A stretch of DNA of 64,000 nt from positions 62,001 to 126,000 of the forward strand of contig NZ_FNET01000011.1 in assembly GCF_900100275.1 (NCBI RefSeq), written 5' to 3'. The notes under the pieces were generated by a model that was not told the origin of the DNA, did no database searches, and was given only the letters and a program-made list of their open reading frames with translations. Position 1 is the stretch's first letter, and each line of letters opens with the position of its first letter. Positions 7,381 through 17,000 of this stretch are shown here, one piece after another. Source of the stretch: Lentzea albidocapillata subsp. violacea. Its GTDB lineage: Bacteria; Actinomycetota; Actinomycetes; Mycobacteriales; Pseudonocardiaceae. Position numbers and translations under genes: made by a program.

Positions 7381-8964
7381 TCAGCTACTCCTCATGGATT
7401 TGTGCACCAACGCGTCACACAGCGCCAGCCAACTCGCCTCGACGATGTTCCCGTGCACACCCACCGTCGTCCACTCGCGTTCGCCGTCCGTCGACTCCAC
7501 CAGGACGCGCGTCACCGCGTCCGTACCGGGATGCTCAGTGAGGATGCGCACCTTGTAGTCGGCCAGCTCCACAGTGTCCAACCAGGACAGATGCGGCAAC
7601 AACGCCTTGCGCAGAGCCGCGTCCAGGGCGTGCACCGGCCCGATTCCCTCGGCGGTCGCGATGACCCGCTCCCCCGCCACGTGCACCTTGACCGTGGCCT
7701 CGGACACGATCTCGCCGTCCGACCGGTGGTCGAGCACGACCCGATAGGACTCCAGTGTGAACGGAGGAGTGTCCAGTTCGGACAGCTCGGAGCGCAGCAG
7801 GAGTTCCATCGAGGCGTCGGCGGCCTCGAACGACCAGCCCTTCGCCTCCAGTTCCTTGACGCGCTTCAACGCGCTGCCGACCTCGGTCCCCCGGCCGGCC
7901 AGGTCGAGCCCGAACTCACGTCCCTTGAGTTCGATGCTCGCCCGACCGGCCATCTCGGTGACCAGCACCCGCATGTCGTTGCCGACGGTGTCCGGATCGA
8001 TGTGGTTGTACAGCTCCGGATCCACCTTGATCGCGCTCGCGTGCAGACCCGCCTTGTGAGCGAATGCTGACGACCCGACATAAGCCTGGTGGGTGTCGGG
8101 TGCGATGTTCGCGATCTCGGCCAACGCATGGGAGACACGGGTGAGCTCGGCCAGTGCCCCGATCGGGAGCACCTCCATGCCGAGCTTGGTCACGAGGTTT
8201 CCCACGACGGCGAACAGGTCCGCATTGCCTGCTCGCTCGCCATAACCATTGGCGGTGCACTGAACGTGCGTCGCGCCCGCCTGAACGGCCGCAAGTGTGT
8301 TCGCCACCGCGCAGGACGTGTCGTCCTGGCAGTGGATTCCTACCCGGAAGCCCGTCTTCTCGACGACCTCCGCGACTGTCTCGGCGAGACCCAACGGCAG
8401 CTGCCCGCCGTTCGTGTCGCACAGCACAACAACGTCCGCGCCACCCTCCACAGCGGACTCCAGCACGCGCAGACTCGTGTCCGGCGAGAACGCGTACCCG
8501 TCGAAGAAGTGCTCGGCGTCGAGGAAGACGCGCCTGCCGTGGTCCTTCAGGAACCGGACGGTGTCGCGCACCATCTTCAGGTTCTCGCCGGAGTCCGTGC
8601 GCAACGCGCGCTCGATGTGCCTGAGGTCCGACTTGGCCACCAGCGTCACCACCGGCGCCTGGGAGTCGAGCAGCGCCTTGACCTGCGGGTCTTCCTCGAC
8701 CTTGACCCCGGCCTTGCGCGTCGCCCCGAACGCGACCAGCTTGGCGTGCTTCAACTCCAGGTCACCGGCCGCCGCACGAGCGAAGAACTCCGTGTCCTTG
8801 GGCATTGCGCCGGGCCAGCCGCCCTCGATGAACCCGACGCCGAGCCCGTCCAGCAGCCGCGCGACCGCGAGCTTGTCCGTGACGGAGTACGAAATGCCCT
8901 CACGTTGTGCGCCATCGCGCAACGTCGTGTCGTAGACGTGGAATGCGTCGGTCGGGCCGGCCAT
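7381..8964 (-). CDS. cimA: (R)-citramalate synthase
   Basis: Condenses pyruvate and acetyl-CoA to citramalate, the threonine-independent entry to isoleucine; LeuCD and LeuB then complete that branch. The 527 residues have a TIM barrel (YDTTLRDGAQREGISYSV near the N-terminus, TANGYGERAGNADL near residue 250) and a C-terminal LeuA-type allosteric dimerisation domain from about 380. I choose ATG 8964 (MAGPTDAF) over 8973 because GAGGAG is 9 nt before the former and abuts the latter. The metal motif normally read HxHND is HCQDD here. Upstream lies an Ile-codon attenuator. Confidence 0.94.
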   Translation of the reverse strand: MAGPTDAFHVYDTTLRDGAQREGISYSVTDKLAVARLLDGLGVGFIEGGWPGAMPKDTEFFARAAAGDLELKHAKLVAFGATRKAGVKVEEDPQVKALLDSQAPVVTLVAKSDLRHIERALRTDSGENLKMVRDTVRFLKDHGRRVFLDAEHFFDGYAFSPDTSLRVLESAVEGGADVVVLCDTNGGQLPLGLAETVAEVVEKTGFRVGIHCQDDTSCAVANTLAAVQAGATHVQCTANGYGERAGNADLFAVVGNLVTKLGMEVLPIGALAELTRVSHALAEIANIAPDTHQAYVGSSAFAHKAGLHASAIKVDPELYNHIDPDTVGNDMRVLVTEMAGRASIELKGREFGLDLAGRGTEVGSALKRVKELEAKGWSFEAADASMELLLRSELSELDTPPFTLESYRVVLDHRSDGEIVSEATVKVHVAGERVIATAEGIGPVHALDAALRKALLPHLSWLDTVELADYKVRILTEHPGTDAVTRVLVESTDGEREWTTVGVHGNIVEASWLALCDALVHKSMRSS

Positions 8965-8991
8965 CGGGGTCATCTCCTCATCCGGGCAAAC

Positions 8992-9022
8992 AAAAAGACC
9001 CCCCGCGGGATGCGAGAGGTCT
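8992..9022 (-). terminator. attenuator terminator of cimA
   Basis: 11-bp stem AGACCTCTCGC / GCGGGGGGTCT (two G-U pairs), loop of five, then T5. It lies 27 bp before the cimA ATG and after the leader peptide, so it must be read through for cimA expression. Confidence 0.88.
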
Positions 9023-9060
9023 GCGCGTCGGGTGCCAGGGGCGGCAACTACCCGACGCGC
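9023..9060 (-). promoter_or_regulatory. leader hairpin (attenuator 1:2 pairing) of cimA
   Basis: Perfect 11-bp complementarity between GCGCGTCGGGT (9050-9060), which forms the last codons of the leader peptide, and ACCCGACGCGC (9023-9033), which directly abuts the terminator stem. A ribosome stalled on the Ile codons would mask the first arm, the usual logic of amino-acid attenuators. Confidence 0.75.
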
Positions 9061-9092
9061 TCGTCAATAATGATGGCGACGTACTGAACCAT
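9048..9092 (-). CDS. cimA leader peptide, Ile-rich
   Basis: A 14-residue frame, MVQYVAIIIDERVG, ending TAG, with three consecutive Ile codons (ATC ATT ATT) plus Val codons. Its end overlaps one arm of the leader hairpin, and a terminator follows. The ATG sits 7 nt after a -10-like CAGCAT with no ribosome-binding site, so it is probably translated from a leaderless mRNA. The likely job is to sense charged tRNA-Ile and attenuate cimA. It is inferred from sequence only. Confidence 0.82.
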   Translation of the reverse strand: MVQYVAIIIDERVG

Positions 9093-9099
9093 GTCCGGG

Positions 9100-9129
9100 A
9101 TGCTGCCACAGCTCGGCACGGCGTACCAA
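9100..9129 (-). promoter_or_regulatory. cimA leader promoter
   Basis: TTGGTA (9124-9129), an 18-bp spacer and CAGCAT (9100-9105), ending 7 nt before the leader ATG. The geometry equals that of the ilvB leader promoter at 25206-25235. Confidence 0.6.
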
Positions 9130-9186
9130 GCGACGGGAGGAAATCTCCCACTATCTGGTCACGGGTTCACCCCTGTGACCCGCGAG

Positions 9187-10164
9187 TCAGACCCCGGCCA
9201 GGAACTTCGCGAACGCCTCGATCGAAGCCGCGTTACGAGGCGACTCCACCAACGCCGCATAAGGCAACGAGAAGAACCGCTTCCCCTTGACCGCGGGCGA
9301 GTTGGCCAACGGCGCGAACCCCTCCAGGAACGCCTGCTTCTGCTCGGGAGTGTTCGCCTCCCCGTCCGCGTAGTCCACGATGAGCACGACCTCGGGATCA
9401 CGCTGCACCACGGTCTCCCAGTTGACCGTGGTCCAGCTGTCGTTCAGATCCCCGAAGATGTTGTCGCCGCCGGCCTTCGAGATGACGTCCTGCGGCGCCG
9501 CGTTCTTCCCGGACGTGAACGGCTGGTCCTGTCCACTGTCGTACAGGAACACCTTCGGCCGGGGCTTCCCCTCCATCAACCGCCCGGCACGGGCGATCTG
9601 CTCCTGGTAGGTCTTCACCAGTTCCTCGGCCTTGGCCTCGACCCGGAAGATCTTCCCGAGGTTGCGCAGGTCCGTGTACAACGCGTCCAGCGCGGGCATG
9701 ATGCCGCGCTGCTTTCCGACGCCGTTGCGGCAGGCCTCGGTGAGCTGGTAGGTCCCGATCCCCAGGGCCTTCAACGCGTCCGGGGTGAAGCCGGTGCTCT
9801 CGCTGAACCCGTAGTTCCAGCCGGCGAAGACCAGGTCCGCGTTCGCGCCCTGCACGACCTCCTTGGAGACCTTGTCGGACAGGTGCCGCACGCTCTCGAA
9901 GTCGGCCTTCCAGGGTGAGGTGCGCACGTCGACCGTGTCGACGCCGGAGACGACGTAGCCCGCCATCCGGTCCTTCAGGCCCAGCGCGAACATCAGCTCG
10001 GTGATGCCGGTGTCGTTCGTGACCACTTTGGACGGAATCTTGTCGAACGTGACCTGCTGGCCGCAGTTCGTGACCGTCACGGGGTCGGACGCGGAGGTGT
10101 CCGGGGCCACCGTGGCGCCGCAGCCGGAGACCAGCAGCAGCACAGCGCAGACAACGGTTCTCAA
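9187..10164 (-). CDS. btuF: cobalamin ABC importer, substrate-binding lipoprotein
   Basis: Extracytoplasmic binding protein of the BtuF/FhuD class (325 residues). A short signal peptide ends in a lipobox, VSGC, so Cys15 or so is lipidated and the protein is anchored outside the membrane. The mature part has the two-lobed helical-backbone fold (KVVTNDTGITELMFALGLKD early, DPEVVLIVDY late). TTG 10164 follows AGGAGGT and overlaps the ATPase stop as TTGA. By family alone it could bind a siderophore; the B12 riboswitch in front of the operon makes cobalamin or a corrinoid the better call. Confidence 0.87.
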   Translation of the reverse strand: MRTVVCAVLLLVSGCGATVAPDTSASDPVTVTNCGQQVTFDKIPSKVVTNDTGITELMFALGLKDRMAGYVVSGVDTVDVRTSPWKADFESVRHLSDKVSKEVVQGANADLVFAGWNYGFSESTGFTPDALKALGIGTYQLTEACRNGVGKQRGIMPALDALYTDLRNLGKIFRVEAKAEELVKTYQEQIARAGRLMEGKPRPKVFLYDSGQDQPFTSGKNAAPQDVISKAGGDNIFGDLNDSWTTVNWETVVQRDPEVVLIVDYADGEANTPEQKQAFLEGFAPLANSPAVKGKRFFSLPYAALVESPRNAASIEAFAKFLAGV

Positions 10165-10901
10165 GGGGTGACCTCCTGGTCGAACAGAAGCTGGGGAACT
10201 CCCGTTGTGGGGTGAGCGACCACGTGCGTGGTGACGTGGAAGACCTTGGCGATCAGTTCGGGGACCAGCACCTCGGCCGGTGTGCCGGAGGCGACGACGC
10301 GGCCCTCGTCGAGGACGTACAGGCGGTCGCAGTAGGACGCGGCGAGGTTCAGGTCGTGCAGGACGGTGAGCACGGTGATGCCCAACCCTCGCGCGAGCCC
10401 GAGGACGTCGAGCTGGTGACGGATGTCGAGGTGGTTCGTCGGCTCGTCCAGCACGAGCACGCGCGGCTCCTGGGCGATCGCGCGCGCGATGAGCACGCGC
10501 TGGCGTTCGCCGCCGGAGAGGCTGAGGAAGCTGCGTGCGGCGAGATGCGAAACATCCACTGTGGCCAGCGCGTCGGACACCACCCGCGCGTCACGGGCGG
10601 GATCGCGGTCGTGCGGCAGGCGGCCCATCTCCACGACCTCGGCGACCGTGAAGTCGAACTCGACCTGCGACTCCTGGGTCAGAGCGGCGAGGTGACGGGC
10701 GACGTCGTGTCGCTTGTGGACGTTCTCGCCGTCGACCAGGACGGTGCCCGCGTCCGGCTTCAACGCCCGGTACACGCAGCGCAACGTCGTGGACTTGCCG
10801 CTGCCGTTCGGGCCGACGATGCCGACGACCTCCGCGGAGGCGTGCAGTGTGATGTCGGAGACGATGTTCCGGACGGTGACGCCGGTGAGCTCGATCCGCA
10901 T
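10161..10901 (-). CDS. btuD: cobalamin ABC importer, ATPase
   Basis: BtuD/FhuC-class ATPase, 246 residues, coupling ATP hydrolysis to import. Walker A is GPNGSGKST, the signature is LSLSGGERQRVLIARAIAQE, Walker B is VLVLDEPTNHLD, and the switch His is in TVLHDLNLA. ATG 10901 overlaps the permease stop (ATGA) and its own stop overlaps the binding-protein start, so all three genes are translationally coupled. Confidence 0.93.
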   Translation of the reverse strand: MRIELTGVTVRNIVSDITLHASAEVVGIVGPNGSGKSTTLRCVYRALKPDAGTVLVDGENVHKRHDVARHLAALTQESQVEFDFTVAEVVEMGRLPHDRDPARDARVVSDALATVDVSHLAARSFLSLSGGERQRVLIARAIAQEPRVLVLDEPTNHLDIRHQLDVLGLARGLGITVLTVLHDLNLAASYCDRLYVLDEGRVVASGTPAEVLVPELIAKVFHVTTHVVAHPTTGVPQLLFDQEVTP

Positions 10902-11923
10902 CAGCTGCCTCCGAAGACGTAGGACCTGCGGCGCATCAGGAAGATGAAGCACGGCACGCCGAGCGCGGCCGTGATGACGCCGAGCGGCAGTTCCTCGGGC
11001 GCCGCGAGCATCCGCGCGGCCACGTCGACCCAGACCAGGAACGAGGCTCCGGCCAGCGGTGCGAGGGCGAGCACCTTGCGGTGATCGGCGCCCACGACCA
11101 TGCGCGTCAGGTGCGGCAGCATCAGCCCGACGAACCCGACGGCCCCGCTGACCGCAACCAGCACGCCGGTCATGGCCGCGGTGACGATGAACAGGTGCGT
11201 GCGGAACCGGTTCACCGCCACGCCGAGGGTGGTCGCGGTCTCGTCGCCCATCGCCAGCGCGTTGAGCGGCCGCGCCTTGGTCGCCAGGTAGACGATGCCG
11301 GCCGCGGTCACGACGGCGGCGACGGGCAGCGACTGCCAGTTCGCCCCGCCGAGGCTGCCGAGCAACCAGAACATCGCCGCCCGCGCCGCCTCGCCGCGCG
11401 GTGCCTGGAACACCAGCAGCATCGCCACGGCGGAGAACCCGTATGCCAGCGCGGTTCCGGTCAGCACCAGCCGCAACGGTGTGAGCCCTCGGCTCGTGCG
11501 CGCGGTGATGTAGACCAGTGCGGTGGCGCCGAGGCCGGTCAGGAACGCACCCACGGACAGCGCGTAGACGCCGAGACCGGAGAGCACACCGAGCGTCGCC
11601 ACGGCCGTCGCGCCCACGCTCGCGCCCGACGAGATGCCGAGCACGTACGGATCCGCGAGGGCGTTGCGGACCATCGCCTGGATCGCCACGCCGACGGTGC
11701 TCAGGCCCGCGCCCACGACGGCGGCCAGCAGGACACGAGGAAGTCGGATGTCCCAGACGATGTGGTACTGCCCGGCGAGGCCGGCGGGGATCGTGCCGCC
11801 GGTGATCGCCTCCCAGAGCAGGTCGACGGTGACGCCGAACGGAACGGAGACGGGGCCGAGCGCGACGCCCGCCACGATGCTGACGACGAGCACGCCGACG
11901 AGCGCGCTGATCTTGGAGATCAC
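10901..11923 (-). CDS. btuC: cobalamin ABC importer, permease
   Basis: FecCD/BtuC-family integral membrane protein of 340 residues with about ten helices. Hallmarks are WDIRLPRVLLAAVVGAGL, RNALADPYVLGISSGAS and, near the end, GFVGLMLPHLTRMVVGADHR with the EELPLGVITAALGVPCFIFL tail. I favour GTG 11923 because GAAGGA is 4 nt upstream; in-frame starts at 11944 and 11962 exist, but the latter lies in the riboswitch expression platform. It is the first gene of the importer operon. Confidence 0.92.
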   Translation of the reverse strand: MISKISALVGVLVVSIVAGVALGPVSVPFGVTVDLLWEAITGGTIPAGLAGQYHIVWDIRLPRVLLAAVVGAGLSTVGVAIQAMVRNALADPYVLGISSGASVGATAVATLGVLSGLGVYALSVGAFLTGLGATALVYITARTSRGLTPLRLVLTGTALAYGFSAVAMLLVFQAPRGEAARAAMFWLLGSLGGANWQSLPVAAVVTAAGIVYLATKARPLNALAMGDETATTLGVAVNRFRTHLFIVTAAMTGVLVAVSGAVGFVGLMLPHLTRMVVGADHRKVLALAPLAGASFLVWVDVAARMLAAPEELPLGVITAALGVPCFIFLMRRRSYVFGGS

Positions 11924-11975
11924 TTGGTCCTTCCCGCAGTCCACGGCGGAATCGGAAAACACAGGCCGGCCGTGT

Positions 11976-12077
11976 GCGGGTATTCGGGCTCGTCCTCACG
12001 AGGAGGCCTACCGTTGCGGGTCAGCGCCGGACTTCGACCGGACTTCCCCCACGCACGACTGATGCGACCCTACCTGC
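11976..12077 (-). promoter_or_regulatory. cobalamin (B12) riboswitch
   Basis: The minus strand between 12077 and 11976 matches the cobalamin aptamer in order: GCAGGTA as the P1 5' arm, GGGGGAAGTCCGGTCGAAGTC, the B12 box GCTGACCCGCAACGGTA (12009-12025), then GAGCCCGAATACCCGC, whose TACCCGC closes P1. A short hairpin ACACGG/CCTGTGT followed by TTTT (11956-11975) could be the expression platform. It precedes btuC by about 50 nt and should shut the importer down when adenosylcobalamin is plentiful. Confidence 0.88.
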
Positions 12078-12180
12078 GGAAACAGAAAGTTCGAAAATTC
12101 TCCGGGTGTGATGTCGATCCAGTGCGGGGCCCGTTCGACCTCGGGATGTCAGAACCGGAACACCAGCAGGGAGACACACC

Positions 12181-12600
12181 GTGAAGTACATGCTGATCAT
12201 GCGCGCCACCGACGAGGCCTTCGCGAACATGGGCGAGTTCGACTTCGACAAGATGCTGGAGACGGTCGGCGCGTTCAACGAGGAGCTGATCCGCGCCGGT
12301 GTCCTGCTGGCCGCCGAAGGACTTTCCGAGGCGTCCGAGGGCGTCGTCGTCGACTACTCCACCGAACCGCCGGTCGTCACGGACGGCCCGTACGGCGAGA
12401 CCAAGGAGCTGTTCAACGGCTTCTACCTGCTCAACGTCTCCTCGAAGGAGGAGGCGGTCGAGTGGGCCAAGCGCATGCCGATGACCGGTGCCGGGTTCAA
12501 GACCGAGATCCGCCGGGTGCCGTCGATCGACGAGTTCCCGCAGGACAACGAGTGGATCCAGAAGGAGCGCGCGTGGCGTGAGGCCAACGGCCAGCTCTGA
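12181..12600 (+). CDS. YCII-related (DGPF-type) protein
   Basis: Small cytosolic protein of 139 residues in the YCII-related superfamily, with the family signature VTDGPYGETKELFNGFYLL around residues 71-89 and the start MKYMLIMRATDE. GGGAG precedes the GTG. Members often sit beside ECF sigma factors, but here it is monocistronic, divergent from the B12 riboswitch and convergent with leuB. No reaction can be assigned. Confidence 0.9.
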   Translation: MKYMLIMRATDEAFANMGEFDFDKMLETVGAFNEELIRAGVLLAAEGLSEASEGVVVDYSTEPPVVTDGPYGETKELFNGFYLLNVSSKEEAVEWAKRMPMTGAGFKTEIRRVPSIDEFPQDNEWIQKERAWREANGQL

Positions 12601-12618
12601 CCAGCGCGCAGAAACGCC

Positions 12619-12652
12619 GAAGCCCCGGCCGGAGGATTCCGGCCGGGGCTTC
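12619..12652. terminator. bidirectional terminator between the YCII gene and leuB
   Basis: 15-bp perfect stem (GAAGCCCCGGCCGGA and complement) with loop GGAT, 19 bp after one stop and 18 bp from the other. Confidence 0.85.
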
Positions 12653-12669
12653 AAAACGTCTGGCAGAAC

Positions 12670-13707
12670 TCAGCCCGTGCGCACGTTCGACGACACGAGA
12701 GCCGCGAGCCTGTCACCGATCGCGTAGGTCTGACCCGGCGACTGGTGATCACGCGTAGCCAGATCGAACGCCACGGAGGCCTCGATCCGGCGGGCCGACT
12801 CGCGCTCGCCGAGGTGGTCGAGCAACAGCGCGACCGACAGCACGGCGGCCGTCGGGTCGGCAATGCCCTGGCCCGCGATGTCCGGCGCCGAACCGTGGAC
12901 CGGCTCGAACATCGACGGGTTGCGCCTCGTCGCGTCCATGTTTCCCGACGCGGCCAGGCCGATGCCACCGGTGACGGCGGCGGCGAGGTCGGTCAGGATG
13001 TCACCGAACAGGTTGTCCGTCACGATCACGTCGTAGCGGGCCGGGTCGGTGACCATGTGAATGGTCGCCGCGTCCACGTGCTGGTAGGCCACGGTGACGT
13101 CCGGGTGCTGCAACGAGACCTCCTCGACGACGCGCGACCACAACGAGCCGGCGTGCGTGAGGACGTTCGTCTTGTGCACCAGCGTCAGGTGGCGACGCGG
13201 GCGGTTCGACGCACGGGCGAACGCGTCACGGACGACGCGCTCCACGCCGAACGACGTGTTGATCGAGACCTCGGTGGCGATCTCGTGCGGCGTGTCCTTG
13301 CGGAGCAGGCCGCCGTTGCCCGCGTACGGGCCCTCGGTGCCCTCGCGCACCACCACCATGTCGATCTCCTGCGGGTCCGCGAGCGGGCTGCGGACACCGG
13401 GGTAGAGACGAGCCGGGCGGAGGTTCACGTGGTGGTCGAGTTCGAAGCGCAGCCTCAGCAGCAGGCCCCGCTCCAGAATTCCGCTCGGCACCGACGGGTC
13501 GCCCACCGCGCCGAGCAGGATCGCGTCGTGCTGGCGAAGCTCCCCCAGCACCGACTCGGGCAACAACTCTCCCGTGGCGTGCCAGCGCGCCGCGCCGAGG
13601 TCGTAGCGAGTGATCTCGGCCGCCGGAACGACCTCGTTGAGGACCTTCAGGGCCTCAGCGATGACCTCGGGCCCGATCCCGTCTCCTGGGATCACTGCGA
13701 GCCGCAT
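12670..13707 (-). CDS. leuB: 3-isopropylmalate dehydrogenase
   Basis: NAD-dependent oxidative decarboxylation in leucine synthesis, and of 3-methylmalate in the citramalate route to isoleucine. The 345 residues begin [15 protein letters not shown] and contain [18 protein letters not shown], the metal-binding [20 protein letters not shown] and the NAD site [20 protein letters not shown]. Start ATG 13707 has GGGAGG 7 nt upstream; GTG 13713 lies nearer that site and is less likely. The upstream gap 13708-14010 holds its promoter region and the subtilase terminator but no gene or leader peptide that I can see. Confidence 0.97.
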   Translation of the reverse strand: MRLAVIPGDGIGPEVIAEALKVLNEVVPAAEITRYDLGAARWHATGELLPESVLGELRQHDAILLGAVGDPSVPSGILERGLLLRLRFELDHHVNLRPARLYPGVRSPLADPQEIDMVVVREGTEGPYAGNGGLLRKDTPHEIATEVSINTSFGVERVVRDAFARASNRPRRHLTLVHKTNVLTHAGSLWSRVVEEVSLQHPDVTVAYQHVDAATIHMVTDPARYDVIVTDNLFGDILTDLAAAVTGGIGLAASGNMDATRRNPSMFEPVHGSAPDIAGQGIADPTAAVLSVALLLDHLGERESARRIEASVAFDLATRDHQSPGQTYAIGDRLAALVSSNVRTG

Positions 13708-13932
13708 CCACACACCTCCCAGGTGTCAGTCCCCAATTGGTGGGACTACTTTCCTTCGCGAAAGGCTACCGGCATCCCGGGTGCTCACCGCATGCCGGAC
13801 ACCCCATCGGGGTGTTATCTCCCGTACTGCGGGACACCCACACGGCCCATACCCCGCTTTCGAGTGTCACTCGACCGCAGGAACGGGGTCGCGTCAAGGG
13901 GTGACGGCAGGCAGTTCCGGGCCGTGACATGC

Positions 13933-13970
13933 CGGGAGGCCCGGTTCCAAACGAAGAACCGGGCCTCCCG
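13933..13970 (-). terminator. terminator after the subtilase
   Basis: 15-bp perfect stem starting 41 bp past the subtilase stop (arms CGGGAGGCCCGGTTC and complement, 8-nt loop). Confidence 0.8.
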
Positions 13971-14010
13971 CAAAACATCCGATCTGGTGCCAGTGGCGCG
14001 GGCCACACCA

Positions 14011-17000
14011 CTAGTAGGCGCCGCGCCCGCGCGACTTCACCAGGACGACCGACGCGCGGTCACCGTTGGCGTTGTGGTGGTTGAGCACCAGCAGGCCGTC
14101 GGACCTGTCGGCCTTGAGCGAGGCCTCGTCCTTGTTGACGACGAGCGCGGTGCCCGGCTTCGCGAGGTACGAGAGCGCCGCGTCGCCGCCGCCCTGCGCC
14201 CACAGGCCCGGCTTGAGCGGGTCGTAGGACAGGTTGCGGTCGATCACGTCGATCAGCTTGTTCGCGTTGCCCGGCGCCGGGTAGTAGCCGGCGGTGCCCA
14301 CGACGTACGAGAGGCGGGCCGTGTCCTTCGACGCGTCGATGCCCAGGGCGCTCAGCAGCACCGGCAGGACGACGACGTTGGTGTCCTGGACGTTCGCGTC
14401 GACGTCGCCGAACAGGCCGTTCACACCCTGGATGTCGACGGTCTGGCCCGTCTTCAGGTCCACGGTGGACGCGACCAGCAGGTCGGTGTCGGTCAGGCGG
14501 GTCGCGAACACCTCGAAGTCCGCGGTGCCGTCACCGTTGGTGTCGATGTCGACGAACGGAATGGTGTTCTTGCCCAGGTTGTACCAGTTGCCCCAGGTCG
14601 CGACACCGAACGCGAGCAGCGCCTCCTCTGGCTTGCCCTGCGCCTTGGCCAGCGGGGCCGTGGAGGCCGCGCCGACGTAGCGGAGGTCGCCGCCCTTGGC
14701 GGTCTGGTTGAGGACGCAGTTCTCGGTGACGTTGCGCTTGCAGTCACGCAGCTTCGGCGACTGGGCCTGCAGCTCGAGGACGCTGATCAGCGAGCGGTAG
14801 GCCTGCGAGCCGGTGCCCTGGTCGATGCCCTTGCCGGACACGTTCAGCACGGCCTGCTTGTCGTTGCCGCGGAACTTGAGGCTGGACGCGGTCCTGATGT
14901 CCGCGACCGGCTTCGGCGCCGAGTAGACCGACAGGCGCAGCGGCACCGTGGCGCCGGAGACCGGCGTGAAGGTCACGCGGCCGGAGGCGTCCGCGAGGAA
15001 CTGCCGCGGCACGTCGAGGTGGTTGGGCTCGACGGTCGAGTCGACCGTCTTGCGCAGCGCCTTCGGGTCGTCGATCTTCAGGGTGACCTTGACCTTCGCG
15101 ACGCCGCGCGGGCTCAGCCTCACCTTGTCCTGCGAGAGCACGTAGCTCACGCCGGGGATCGTCGTGGCGGCGGTGTAGCCGACCGTGTACTCCACGGCCT
15201 TCGTGGACTTGTTGACGAGCTTGATGGTCTTGGACTTCGAGACCGGCCTGGAGACCTCGACGACGCCGAAGTTCGCGCTGACGTAACCGTTGTCCTCCTC
15301 GACGTAGGCGAGGACCTGGTTGTCGATCGCGGACTTGCCGTCCACGCGGCCGGTGCCGACCCGGTTGGGAGCGAAGGTCTTGCCGTTCTCCCGCACGTCC
15401 GCACCGGCGGTGTTCATGATCGAGGCCTTGACCTCCTCGAGCGTCCAGTCCGGGTGCGCCTGGCGGACCAGGGCGGCGATGCCGGCGACGTGCGGGGACG
15501 CCATCGACGTACCGGAGATGACCAGGCGGTCGTCGCCGGAACCGACGGCGGTCGACGAGATCGTGTCACCGGGGGCCGCGACGTCCGGCTTGATGGACTG
15601 GCCGCGGGTGCCACGGCTGGTGAACGCGCTCGGAGTGTCCGAAATGGACTGATCGTACGTCGGTGTGGAGGTGCGCAGCTCACCCGCGAGGCGGACGACC
15701 AGCGTGCCCGCGTCCAGCGCCGGGCGCACCGCGGTGGTGGCCGAGCCGGTGAACTGGAACATCGGGATGGCCGCGTTGCCGGCGATGCCCGCCGCGAAGT
15801 TCTCCAAAGTGGACGAGAGCAGCACACCCAGGCCGCCCGCGGCCTGCACGTTGTTGGCACGGACGATGGAACCGCAACGGCGCGTCGCGTCGTTGTCGTC
15901 CCACTCCAGCCAGACGAACCTGCCGGCGACCGCGTCGGTGAGGGGCTGGCAGCCGTCGAGGTTGCCGGCCTGCGTCAGCTTGACGACCGGCAGTTCCCTG
16001 TCGTAGCCCAGGTAGCCGGTGAAGTTCTGGCTGTACTGACCGGGCTTGAGGCCCTGGCCCTGCACCTCGGCGCCGTCGCGCAGCACGTACGAGTCGCGCG
16101 TCGAGGCCACGGTCAGCGCCTCGGGCGTGTTGCCCGGCGAGCCGCCGATGTCGTAGAGGTCACCGCCGTTGCCCGCGGAGAAGACCGGCATGACGCCGGC
16201 CTTGAACAGCTTCTTCACGAAGAGGCTGTCGGGGTCGTCCGGGGCGCCGTAGTCGGAGCCGAGCGACAGGTTGACCACGTCGAGGTGGTCGGAGAAGTCG
16301 CCGTCGCCGTCGGGGTCGAGCGACCAGTCGAGCGCCTGCGAGGTGACGTTGGTCGAGCCCTCGCAGCCGAAGACCTTCAGCGCGAAGATCTGGGCCTTCG
16401 GCGCGGTGCCGGGGCCGATCTTCATCGCGTTGAGCGTCGCGGCGTCGAGCTTCGTGTAGTCACCCTTGAACGTGCTGCCGTCAGGGTTCTCACCGAAACC
16501 GGCCGTGGTGCCCGCGACGTGCGAGCCGTGACCGTTGCAGTCGAGGGGGTTCGGGTCCGGCTTCGGTGTGTTGATCGCCGGGTCGGTGCTCTCCCCGTCG
16601 TAGTCCTCACCGACGAAGTCGTAGCCGCCGACGACCTTCGCGGTCGGGAAGTTCGGGTCCTTCGCGCGCGGGTCGACGGCCTTGAACGCCTCGACCGTGC
16701 CGGGGCCGCCGAAGTTCGCGTGCGTGTAGTCCACGCCCGTGTCGATGATGCCGACGCGGATGTCGTCGCCGAGCTTGCCGTACTGCTGCCAGACATTGAG
16801 CGTCCTGGTGAGCTGGACGGCGTTCGAGTTCTGGCGCTTCTTCGGCACGACCGGGTAGACCGCGAGGACGTCCGCGCGCTGCGCGAGTTCGCGAACCTTC
16901 TGCGCGTCGGCCTTCACGACGACGCCGGGGACGCCGTTGGAGGTGCGGTAGAGCTCCAAGGTTCGCGTGTCAGCGCTCTTGAGCTGGCCGACGACCTGAT

